64,000 nt of DNA. Origin: Onchocerca volvulus. Lineage: Eukaryota; Nematoda; Chromadorea; Rhabditida; Onchocercidae. Position 1 is the first letter of the stretch, and every line of letters starts with the position of its first letter. Below the pieces are notes generated by a model. It was not told the DNA's origin. It saw only the letters and a program-made list of their open reading frames with translations, and searched no databases. The translations under genes and the position numbers were made by a program. The DNA lies in contig HG738140.1 in the NCBI GenBank assembly GCA_000499405.2, positions 1,569,024 through 1,633,023 of the forward strand. Direction: 5' to 3'. Of the stretch, positions 53,786 to 64,000 are shown piece by piece.

Positions 53786-56700
53786 CAATTATTTATAGAT
53801 AACGAATTTATCAATTTTCAATCCAATAACTTCATCATTATTTCAATATGTGTGTTAGATGCGAGCTGTTCACCTAGTAAAACAAATACTTTCATAAATG
53901 AACTAATAGTTAATTGTCACGCTCAGCGGTAATAATACGAGTTATTTAACTTGAAACGAACAAACAGGACAACTTGAAGCGAAGTATTACTTGACGAAGA
54001 TTTCTGATTCTACAGTTTCTATTACAAAATGAGCAAAAAACTGCAAATATTCGTGCTATATAATTGTGAGATTAACTGGAAAATTATCGCATATTTCATT
54101 TAAAAATTAAAACTATTTCATTTATTATGATAATTATTGAAAAAGAAAATTATATAAAAATTATCATATATTTCATTTATCGCACACTTCTTTGTTAGAA
54201 AAAAAAAGGCAATAAATGAAATTATAACAAAAATTAAGAAAAGCTATGTATAAAGCCATTATTAGAAAGAAACGAATAACTAATTGACTGTGGTGAAAAA
54301 AGCAGAACTATGTAAAGTGCAATTTGTTCTCTTTTCCAATATTTACATAATTATTTAATCATTTTAGAGGAAAGCCTAGCATATTACTTATAATGAGAAA
54401 AAGGAAAACTGAAATAGATAAATCCACTGAAAATATGAGGATTCTAACATGACCAGAAGAGAATTCAGAGGGTTAGAAATTCATGAAGATCATATTCCAC
54501 TGAAGTGAATTGGGCTATTTTTACCAAATCAGGCTCTTTTCTGCAAACCCATGCAGCCCATAATCTCCCCTTGGCCCTTCTCTCCAACACTTATCATAAT
54601 CAAAACTTATCCGACCACAAACCACGTGTCACACTAGTTATTTACTTTTTCATGTCACTTTGATTTGCTCAGAATGCAAAATTTTTATCCCGCCATTTGT
54701 TAAATTTTGAATCAACAAATGCTATCATAGTTTGGTGGGAGATTTTTTCCCTCTGTAATTTCATTTTTTTGATAATTTTACGAAATATTAAAAATCTAAC
54801 CACTTATATATTTTTGGAGTTTATCATTTCAAATACATAATTCCATAGTTTATCACTTCAAGTAATTCTTATCAGGACATATCCTCTTTAGGTTGTCCCT
54901 TTTTGATTATAGAAATTACTGATTTATATCACGCTTAATTATCAATTTCCCCTATTTTTTATGCATATTTTAAGCCTAATTTTTTTCTTTTCTTCAAGGA
55001 ATTAAATTCTTGGCTATAAACTTGGCTTATTTCACCTGTTATTTTCATTTATCATTTTCATCGGGCATTCAAGTAAACTAAAAAATAGACAAATGTTTGA
55101 AAGATATTATTTGACAAAAAAAAGATTATCTGACAGCAAATTAGCAAATACAAGCTTTATCAATTCTATAGAATGGGATGATAATAGCTTCTTCAAGCAT
55201 TTCAATAAATTCAAATGTTAAAATTGAAAAATAAAACACAGAAAGTTAAGGATTATTTTTTGATCAGTTGGATGATTATTCTTTATAAATTAATTAATAA
55301 TCTTGACTTGCACTGATAATGCAAATTTTTGCAAGTTATTCTCGCATCTTGCAGGAGATATCTTTTTGTCCTTTTTTTTTGAACATTTAATTTATCGATT
55401 AATGAAAGTGTAAAGTGTTGAAATGATAAAATTCCAATAAAATAATAATAATTTAAAGAAAAAATTTTTCGAATAAAAATTTAAAATATTTATTATATAT
55501 TAATTGTCATAGCAAAATTTTATTTTACTTGTCAAATGACTGAATCAGTATGATTAGATGAGAAGGCAATGTTATTTAAAATTTGATTAATTCAATTTGA
55601 ATACAATTAGTTCAAAGTTTAAACAATATCAGTTAAATGAAAGGAATTCAAAATAAGAGCAATGGAAAAATTTGAATAATTTGCAAATTTCTCTAATGAT
55701 TTTTACTAATCCAAACAATCCTGATTAATTGCTATCCTAATTAAGCTGAATTGAAATTTTAAATCTTTAAAAAAGTTGAATTTTGCAAAGTTAAAAAAAG
55801 TTGACTTTTTTTTAAATCCTTGAAAAATGAAAAAAAAAAATGGTTCATTGAAAAATGAATTTTATACATACTAAATTTCTAAATATGGCTTGTTTCTTGC
55901 CAATTTTGCATTAGATTCCTACATCAACGTTTTAGTGAATCAACGCTGTCAACTGTGTCAACCGATGGATTGATGAAGATCAATTGAGCAGCGAGATTCG
56001 TCCCTGAAATCGATTAGTTTGATCAATTCATTTTGAGTACAAATAGTTCAAAGTTCAAGATACCACGAAATCGTTACACCATCGGGAAAACATTTTAAGA
56101 ATCCAGTATTTTGATGTAGAAATTTAATTTCACAATAAATAGATTCATTATATGTATCTTACAAGAAGGAATTATCAAATATTAATTGAAACTTCTCAAA
56201 TTTTATCTAAATTATCAGCTAATAAGAAAACTGATAACAAAAAGCAATAAAGAAATGATTCATTGAAGAATTCATTTATCAATTCATATAATCTTTTATC
56301 GAATCAATGACTGTAAGATATGAAATTGATAAGAAACACCAGTGATTATGATAACTGAATGATATCTGAGGATCAGTTTCAGTCATTGTAGAAGATTAAA
56401 TTTTTGATTGTGTAGAAATAAAGGTAGCAATTTTTCATTTAAAAATGATACAATTCGATTACTATTTGCCTAACAATCCCGAATTATGAAAATTTTTGAT
56501 GTTTTCAACATCATGTAATTGATAATATTGATAATACAGCAGATAATATTCGTTGATAATACTGATAATATAAAGAGACAATACTCATTGATATGTTTTC
56601 AACAACAATTAATAGATAATACTGATAATACAATCATTGATGAAGGCATAAATTATTCAAATTCAATTAGTACTTTATCCATTTTCTATCGAATTTGATA

Positions 56701-59351
56701 TTTATAACTAAAAAATTCTTAGTCTCACTGTAATTAATTCAACATTTCAAAATGTGTTTTCATTAAATTTGAAAATTTCAGAAAATTTATAAGAAACCAT
56801 AATTTTAAATTTCTTGATTCGAAGAAATGATAAATGATAAATTTTTATCAATAATTGCTGTTTGCTATTGGCATGTAAGAGTAATTTACGATAATGATCG
56901 TACTGTAACAGCCAGTTTACGAAGAACGCGATTCTCACAAATCGAGAATACATCATTTCCAAGCAATAAATACGCAGTATGATAAAAGAAATGCTTACCG
57001 TATCATTGGCCTATCTACATCGATGAACTCTGACCTTGTTTTATATTGAAGGGAATTGAATTTATATCGAATGAAATTCCATTACACTATATTATTAATC
57101 CGAATTGGTGTACCTACAGTAAATCCGGTAAAGTAAATATATTACTGTAGAGTTTATTAAATTCTTCAATCATTCATTAAAAATAACTTGTAATACAAAT
57201 TTTTAAGTCAACTTATTGCATTTCGATGCAAATTTATGATATCATTTTCAATATCATTTTTTTTTTTTAATATTAAAAAAGTTTAAGCAAAAATGGATTG
57301 AAATGGAAGTTTTATTTTCAAACCAAAATGAGATAAATGAATATGTAAATGATACATATTATGCAGAACATTCCATGTTCGATGATATAAATTAAATTTG
57401 CATTCAATATTACTCTTGAAAAAAAAAAGGAAAGGGAAAAAATTCACCAAAACAGCCAATTTGATATTTTAATTTAAAATTTAAGAAGAAAAAACTTGTT
57501 CTTAAACAAAAAAAAAAGCATCGCTCAGTTGTTATGAAGCATTTATAGCTCTACTAATATATTTATATCTATTCCTGTAAACTTATACCTGTAAATATAT
57601 ATATTTATTTACCTATGCAAATATTTCTATACCTGTACTTGAATCACAAAATGTCCTTATTGAATTCAAGTTTTAAATAACAAACTAAGAATCAATGGAA
57701 TAATTATTTTCCTCGATTTTTCCATTCATTATTTCTATTCTTTTTTACTGATGAAAGTGATTATCAGTCATTCGAATTGAAGGCAAAATTTTTTTTATCT
57801 TTTTTTTCATTAATTTTATCAAACCTTTAATCATAAGTGTCGTTGATTAAGAATGTAATTACTATTATTGTTATACTTTACCAATGAATTGTTTTATTTC
57901 TGAAATGAATCGAATAAAATTGAATACTTTGATTTGATGTCATATTTGAACAATCAATTTGATTCTATTTAAAATTTCAAACTAATTCATATATGTTTGC
58001 TCTTTCATGGTGCTCGTTATTTTATTAATCATTATATATTTAATCAGAAATGTATTTTATGATTTATTCAAGAATTTTCACATTTTGTTATTAAAATGTT
58101 AGAAAAAGGAATACGCTTTACAAAAAAAAAGAAAAAAAAATTCGATTTTGATCATCTTATAATTAGTTAATTAAAAATTTTAACAAAGCTATTTAATGCT
58201 TCGTTTATTTTATTCATAATAATAGTTAATTTTTTTTTTCAAAAAAGATTCTTCAGAAATCTCCTACAAATAAGATAAATTTTCAGTATTTATTGCAAAT
58301 ATTTCGCAAATTAAAAGTTTTTTTTATGAATTTTATCAAAATTTTGTTTTGAATTTTCTTATCATTGTTAATTGAAAATTTATTTCAAAAATTGTAAATT
58401 ATTCTTTTTTTTCTTTTCTTATATGTTTTCTTTAGTCCGAAATAACAGCAACAAATGAAGATCAAAAAAGGAAGAAGAGAAAGAAGAATAGAAAGATTCT
58501 GAAAATAGGGAGATTCTGAAGGACAGAGAGATTCGAATTTGAAATAAGTGTCGCCAAAGTGTCGTTAATTGACAATAGTCATTTTAAGTAGGATTTAAAA
58601 GAAAAAGCGCTTATCTTTGAATTAATTCCTTTTTTCTCTCCGAATTGCGAAAGAAATTTGCAACTAAACAATAGTATTACTTTCTATTTCTCATCTTTTA
58701 CAACATTTCTCTTAAAAGTTTCAAGGCTTAGAAATTAAAAAAAAAAAAAAAAAAAAAAAAGAAAGAGATTCGTAATGAATTGTGTTGAAGATTCTATTTC
58801 TCATTTGCTATTTTATTTTCATTAAAGTTTGGATAAGTTGTAGCATAAAATCTATTTCAAACTCTTATACCAAATATAATGCAGTTATTTAGCCTATTTT
58901 TTTGCGAAATTTCAAAATTTCTTTTTTTAATTTAAAAAAAAAAAAAAACATTTCACACAAAATTTTTTCTAGCATATATAATCATCTTAAAGGTAAAAGC
59001 TTTAAAAATTTCAAATTTCCATTTCCCTTGCTAATATGTGGAAGTTATGCTTTTAATAAATCCATTTACTCTTAACTTTTTATGCGTCATATATGCATAT
59101 ATACCGGATATCCATTAGAATTCGTCGAAAAGCTTTTTCACCTCATATTTAACTTACCTCTTTTCCTTCTACCTTTTTTTTTTCATATTTTGTAATTTAT
59201 CGTCGTTTTTTTTCCCCTTCTACAATATTTTTCAAAATATTTGCTTCAATTTGCCTTCTGAGATACCTTTTGTGAATTTATATTTAAGCTGTTAAATAAG
59301 GGAAAAAAAAATGGAAAAGACAATCTCACTGGACCGTATAATATTTAAATA
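53786..59351. other. Long gene-poor region upstream of top-2
   Basis: No exon is supported over about 5.5 kb. Possible regulatory motifs near top-2 are CCACGTGTCA at about 54623 and TATCCCGCCA (E2F-like core) at 54686-54695, roughly 0.9-1.0 kb upstream of its start codon. A Lys/Arg-rich open stretch at 58438-58512 has an acceptor-like start but no partner exon. Homopolymer A and T runs are frequent (58738-58760, 58930). Confidence 0.45.
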
Positions 59352-59586
59352 CTTGCTGGACCGGCCACGTGAAGCGTGGTCGGTCCAGTTCATTCATAAA
59401 AATAAAAATTGTAAATGTTCGTTTGTTCAAAATCTTAAATCTTCGAAAGTTCTTGAACACGCGCCTTATTTATATAAAAATACATGCTTAATCAAACGTA
59501 ATGTTACATCAAAATTTCGAATCAACTGGTGAAAAATTTGAAACGTTGTGTGAAAATAAACAACGAACACTTACATTTTATAAAGA
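59352..59586 (-). mobile_element. Non-autonomous mini-Helitron (235 bp)
   Basis: On the minus strand the element starts A|TCTTTATAAAATGTAAGTG and ends in a hairpin (arms GGACCGACCACG and CGTGGCCGGTCC) followed by CAAG|T. Just inside the hairpin, GAACAAACGAACATTTACA repeats the 5' subterminal sequence in inverted form. It has no coding capacity. The structure matches short Helentron-type elements with subterminal inverted repeats and no target duplication, and is the cleanest complete short copy in the window. Confidence 0.85.
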
Positions 59587-59844
59587 TTTGTTTGATTCCA
59601 AATCATATGGTTTATTCTGAATAAACAATTTTCAGGGGGTAATTTTTCAATTTCTAAGAGTAATTTCTTTCGTAGTGTCAGATCTTTTTAACGAAAAATC
59701 TCTCACGTATCAAAATTAGGAATAACGAAAGTAATCTAATGTTTCATTTGCCGTGAACTTGGATAATTTGATTATAAATGCTATGTTAACAATAATAAAA
59801 GAAAAAATTATCTAAATTCAAAAAAGGGATAGAAAATTATAATT

Positions 59845-59866
59845 AAGCCTAAGCCTAAGCCTAAGT
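59845..59866 (-). repeat. Interstitial telomere-like repeat (TTAGGC)
   Basis: TAAGCC is repeated three times followed by TAAG, giving on the minus strand three and two-thirds units of TTAGGC, the nematode telomere repeat. The flanks are ordinary AT-rich DNA. Confidence 0.8.
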
Positions 59867-59908
59867 GAGAAGAATCGTTGCTTTTGAATTCTTCAATGTT
59901 TTATACTT

Positions 59909-59974
59909 AACTTCTTATTGTTGTTTATTTAGCTTCCTATTGTTGTTTACTTAACCCTCTAATGTTGTTTACGT
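59909..59974 (+). repeat. 22-bp tandem repeat, three units
   Basis: Units start at 59909, 59931 and 59953 with a common core of ATTGTTGTTTA or ATGTTGTTTA. They differ at a few positions. No function is suggested. Confidence 0.7.
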
Positions 59975-61439
59975 AGCATTTCATAGTCTTTTATCTAAAT
60001 TCATAAAATTGAGAAGCGAATTTATAATCAACATATCATATCAGATAACAGCCTAGAAAAATCTTTGTTTTTTAAATCGGAGATTTTTCTTTTTGCTTTG
60101 AATTTTTGAAACTTTTCAATCAAAGGATTCTGGATAAAAAAGATTCTAGAAACGTTTCTATCAGTTCATCGTAACTTACCTAAAAAATTCACTTACTCGG
60201 TAAAAAACATTTTTTAAAACTTTTTATAAATTTAGAAGGGGACATATCATCCAAATACATTGATTATCCGTAATTTTTTATGTATCGTATGCAGAGATAT
60301 TATCGATATTAATTCATCTTATTGATAAAATAAATAAAACGATAATAGATTGATGCAGCGAAATTCGCAGATTTTCATCTTTCTAATGAAAATTGTCTTC
60401 AGCTAAAGCATCACGTGTAATTAAAGTATCAGTATAAGCAATAGTGGTATCATTATCGTATTTTTGCATAATTTGCCTTCATCCTCTTATTTCTTTCCAA
60501 AATGGTCGCAAGTATTGTGCAGTTTTTCAAATAATATCAATAAATGGAATGAAATTAACAATTCGGGATTCTTTCTTTTCAAATAATTTTCTTTTTCCAA
60601 ATTAAAATAATCCAGATTGTACCATTTATTAACTTTTTGGCTAATAAATATTTAGATCTTTCGCTAATTTTTTTTTTCATTTCTTTTTTTTTTTTTTGCT
60701 TAATTTAGATTATTTTTTTCTTTGAGTTTCGGGTTTGAGTAAAAATGATATTTTAGTGAAATGATTAAAATTGTATGCAAATTATTTCCCATTAAATCAA
60801 AATTGATGATAATTTGCAAATGTGTTCCATCTTTAACAAATTTAAATGATAAAATTGCAAAAAGATGATTCAGCGAGAAAAAAATTACATGAATAGAAAA
60901 TTGCTCGAATTAAAAGAAATATTTGTGGTAATCTCGAAGGAAATAGCATAAAATTTTGAAAGTAATTGCTCGTACTTTTCGAGAAAAAATTTAAAAAAAA
61001 AAAGGAAGAGGCAAAGATAATTTAGCATACATAGATTTAACAAAAATGGCCACTTTATGGAAATTTTCAAGTAGGTTGAGATAAATTTTGATAATTGAGA
61101 TCATTGAAGCATCTCACTTACGTTGTAAAATGAACTCGATGAATTCAACTTGTTGTCTTGCAAAATAAAAAAAAAAAAAATGCTTTTTTTCCAACTTTGT
61201 ACATCATTTCGATATTTTTTTTTTTTTTTTTTTTAGCAAAATTTTGCATAACATCATTATTGCACTAACAAATGTGTAATTTGCTTTTTTTCTTTTTTTT
61301 TAATCATTTTAATAAATTTATGTAAGTTTTAAATGAACAAATGAGAATTATTACGAATAAGCTCATAAAAGATTATCATTTAGAGTTTTATTCAAATTGA
61401 ATAGGATGATTGATGAGCGAATATTTCGAGTTTATTAGA
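59975..61439. other. Intergenic region, nothing recognised
   Basis: AT-rich sequence with T and A runs (60666-60700, 61215-61235). No exon with a supported partner or motif is visible. Confidence 0.4.
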
Positions 61440-61830
61440 AGAATTGTTCATAATTCAGTTAATGATAAAACTTTCTACTGATAGGTTGATTTTCTTCAAT
61501 CCACTACTTAATATCTTGTTTCAAACATATTGGAAGAGCTATTTATAATTCAGCTAATGATAAATCATTTTACTGATAAGTTACTCATATAATTCAGCTA
61601 ATGATAAAACTTTTACTGATGGGTTGATTTAATATAATGTTTCAAGCTTATTAGAAAAATCGTTCATAATTCGGTTCATAATAAATCATTGTACTGATAA
61701 ATTGATTCCTTTAATTGATTGTTCCATATTTATGCTCCAATTTTGCTAGAGGAATCACTTATAATTCAGTTAATAATAAAAGTTTTTATTGATAAGTTGA
61801 TTTCGTTAAATAATTGCTTAATATTACTTA
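61440..61830 (+). repeat. Degenerate repeat cluster, five copies
   Basis: A block resembling TAATTCAGTTAATGATAAAA followed by ACTGATAAGTTGATT recurs with starts at 61451, 61546, 61590, 61668 and 61762. The spacings are about 95, 44, 78 and 94 bases, suggesting an old tandem array of about 95 bp with internal deletions. It lies about 0.6 kb upstream of the Ly6-type gene. Confidence 0.7.
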
Positions 61831-62378
61831 TATCTAAACAAAAAAATAAAAATCGACAAATAACAAATCGATCGATTAAAATATCATTTTAATTAGGAAC
61901 AATTAGCAATTGCACTCTTTATGCTTGGTAAAATTTGGCCAAGACTATCAGACAAATATTCCATTGCAAACTGTTGATAAATTTTTTTAAATCTTAATCT
62001 TTTTAAGAGATTATCACTTAGAATTTTACTATCTTGATTTATCATTCTTTATATCTTGAATTTTCCATATCAATTAGAGTTTTATCATTTAAATTATCAT
62101 TTTTAATCATTATTTTTCATCTTATCTTGAATTATCACTTTTCATAAAATCTCTTCATTTATGATAGAAAAGCCATTAATTTTTCTTTCTTATTTACCCA
62201 ATAATTTATTTATTTGCTCCATTGCAAGTGATATATGTTATTCCTTAAAAATTCAATAGTTTGTTTTCTGAGATTTTAAATTTATTTTTCTAAAATTCCA
62301 AAGTATAAAAACTTCGTTTGCAACAAACGTAGCGCGCAAAAGTTCGTTTTTCTTTTTTTTGCCAATAAAAAGCTCATT

Positions 62379-62387
62379 AATTTTCAG
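62379..62387 (+). promoter_or_regulatory. Candidate spliced-leader acceptor for the Ly6-type gene
   Basis: AATTTTCAG matches the nematode acceptor consensus and ends 48 bases before the ATG at 62436, with no start codon in between in another strong context. It supports a mature mRNA 5' end at 62388. Confidence 0.5.
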
Positions 62388-62435
62388 GTACAAATTACTT
62401 CTCGCATAAATATTTGAGTTAATAATATATGGAGA

Positions 62436-64000
62436 ATGCTATCACTTATTCATGTTTTATGCACTTTAATCACTGCTTATCTTTTATTCATACAAGTGAT
62501 AGCACAACAAAAAGGTTTGTCATTTGCAAAAATTTTTTGAAATTTTAAATTATCAAATTGAAATTTTTTCGGTTTATAAGGTTGATCTACATATGATAGC
62601 ATGACCAAAGAATAATGTACTTTTAGCATCCTTGTAGAAACTATATCATTTTATTCAAAACTTGCAAAATAAAAACCTGAAAAGTTGCAATCATGAGCCA
62701 TGATAGCTCAGTCGGGAGAGCGTTAGACTGAAGATCTAAAGGTCGCCGGTTCGATCCCGGCTCGTGGCATCCCTTTTCGTTCTTAAAAATTTTCATGAAG
62801 CTATATATTTAAAAACGAATATCATGATGAAATCGATTGGTTTGTTCGTGTAGGCTGAGTGGTCTAGTGGTATGATTCTCGCTTCGGGTGCGAGAGGTCC
62901 CGGTTTCGATCACCGGCTCAGCCCAAACCTTTGTAAGCTTTAGAAAAAATGTAAATTCATCTTTATACAAATTCACTTTTTAGTGATAAGTGAAGGAATT
63001 ACTATCGAGAATTTTAAAGTAATATCTTCCATAATTATTAATTAGTTGCTTACTTCATTAGAATAGGAAAGATTCTTCCCGAGATATTTCACTCGTCCGG
63101 GTAACTAATCAATATGGATTACATCAATTATTTTTGGATTTTATACATTTTGATAAATGAACAATACTTCCAGAGAGTTCAACATGGAATCCAAAACGGA
63201 AATGTTTCCAGTGCAATATGCCATCTGAATGTAATTTGGGTTTATGCTACGGTGATTATTGCATTAAATCACTTGGTAAGATGGTTTTGTCACCCGAATT
63301 CATTTTAAAATTATCGCCACTATTGCCAAAATTTGAAGTATAGTATGACATCAATTATTCATTTTCAGCAAACGATCAATATGTTAGCAAAGGATGTGGA
63401 AATAAAACATTCAGGTAAGATTAATTTGCTCAAAAAAGTCTAATTAATTGAGAACAATCTGATAGTTTGTAATTTGGTTTGTTCATCCCTTTGAAACTAT
63501 GTCGCGCTTTGACCTTTCAATATCCCTTGTTTACTATGATTGTATCTTTTGACTTCGCCAATATCTTTCCCGCCATTTGACCTTTTGACATCTCGATATG
63601 CAACTAATTACATCTTTTTTCCGACAGTGTTCGATTTATGTTGATTGTTTTTGTTGATATTCAGAAATAATCACAAATCTAAAAAAATTTAATGAGAATA
63701 TTTCGATAAGATATGCAGAGTTTTCTGAATTCTTTTAAATTTGCTGATAGCAACATTGCAGAAATTATGTTTCAATATAATTTTTAATTTCCTTAATATT
63801 ATATACTTCGATTAATTTGCATTATTTTCAAATTTAATTTAGATTGATAAATGGTGAATCATACATGCAAGAAATTTCGGAATCGATCGAAAAATCACGC
63901 TGTACTACGGAACATATGTTCGGAATTGAAAATATTATTTGCTACTGTAACGATGCTGATTTTTGCAATAGGAGTCAAAAAATTGAGAGTAGGCTTGTTA
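62436..64000 (+). CDS. Ly6/uPAR-type cysteine-rich secreted protein (3' end off window)
   Basis: Four exons join with consistent phases: 62436-62514, 63174-63275, 63369-63414 and 63843 to the window edge. Exon 1 encodes a signal peptide ([20 protein letters not shown], ending near IAQQ). The following exons give [20 protein letters not shown], then SKGCGNKTF, then [10 protein letters not shown] and [12 protein letters not shown]. The cysteine spacing ending in CYCxxDxCN is the mark of the three-finger Ly6/uPAR fold common in nematode surface and secreted proteins. Such proteins are secreted or GPI-anchored; an anchor signal would lie beyond the edge. Intron 1 carries two tRNA genes and intron 3 carries a Helitron-family fragment. 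The start was chosen because only this ATG frame gives a signal peptide and the right splice phase. Confidence 0.8.
62697..62769 (+). tRNA. tRNA-Phe (anticodon GAA)
   Basis: A complete cloverleaf is readable. The acceptor stem GCCATGA pairs with TCGTGGC, leaving discriminator A. The A box TAGCTCAGTCGG and B box GGTTCGATCCC are present. The anticodon arm TTAGA-CTGAAGA-TCTAA places GAA at the anticodon. There is no intron. It lies in the same orientation inside intron 1 of the Ly6-type gene. Confidence 0.97.
62853..62924 (+). tRNA. tRNA-Pro (anticodon CGG)
   Basis: The acceptor stem GGCTGAG pairs with CTCAGCC, leaving discriminator C. The A-box region is TGGTCTAGTGG. The anticodon arm CTCGC-TTCGGGT-GCGAG gives anticodon CGG, as in animal tRNA-Pro. 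The T arm CCGGT-TTCGATC-ACCGG is intact. There is no intron. It lies 83 bases after tRNA-Phe in the same intron and orientation. Confidence 0.95.
63465..63640 (+). mobile_element. Helitron-family internal fragment in an intron
   Basis: CCTTTGAAACTATGTCGCG, TTTGACCTTT and a CCTTGTTTAC-type block match, in the same order, the interior of the element at 2544-5260 (about 3221-3290). No element ends are visible, so it is a remnant. It lies wholly within intron 3 of the Ly6-type gene. Confidence 0.55.

Noticed and set aside
58438..58512. Lys/Arg-rich open stretch after a CTTTAG acceptor-like site
   Set aside because: Low complexity, with no upstream exon in phase and no recognised domain.

Overview
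This is a strongly AT-rich animal chromosome segment, and it reads as nematode. The genes are small exons split by AT-rich introns with TTTTCAG-type acceptors. Candidate spliced-leader acceptors sit just upstream of several start codons. The gene content includes a TWK-type potassium channel, a cuticlin-like zona pellucida protein and a short cysteine-rich Ly6-type secreted protein. A short stretch of the nematode telomere repeat TTAGGC also occurs inside the window. I cannot fix the genus; a parasitic clade is possible but is inference. All exon models below were assembled by hand from reading frame, GT/AG sites and matching splice phase; no search or transcript data was available.

Layout from left to right. 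1-1980 (-): a small HD-domain phosphohydrolase-like gene running off the left edge. 2544-5260 (-): a Helitron transposon with clear ends and a decayed Pif1-type helicase. 7153-13366 (+): a two-pore-domain potassium channel with two fibronectin type III domains in its tail. 15588-23488 (+): smg-8, a regulator of the SMG-1 kinase in nonsense-mediated decay. 24516-32556 (-): a membrane-anchored ZP-domain cuticlin-like protein, converging on smg-8 and preceded by a 33-bp minisatellite. 33480-34895: another Helitron, interrupted by an N gap. 39039-39874 (+): a small two-exon secreted peptide gene. 43155-53712 (-): DNA topoisomerase II, whose final exon lies in a perfect 398-bp tandem duplication. 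53713-62387: gene-poor, with a mini-Helitron, a telomere-like repeat and minisatellites. 62436-64000 (+): the start of a Ly6-type protein whose first intron carries tRNA-Phe and tRNA-Pro genes.

The genes do not form a pathway. They are independent housekeeping genes (top-2, smg-8, tRNAs) and nematode surface, secretion or excitability genes (ZP protein, Ly6 protein, peptide, K2P channel). The unifying feature of the non-coding part is one Helitron family. Its copies share the 5' end TCTATATAAATAAAAATG, subterminal inverted repeats and a 3' hairpin ending in a CTAG-like tetranucleotide, and appear at least six times. Some copies carry a perfect E2F-like motif. The most unusual items are the K2P-FN3 fusion, the duplicated top-2 terminal exon, the unrecognised secreted peptide, the tRNAs inside a protein gene's intron, the minisatellite in the ZP gene promoter region and the interstitial telomere repeat.
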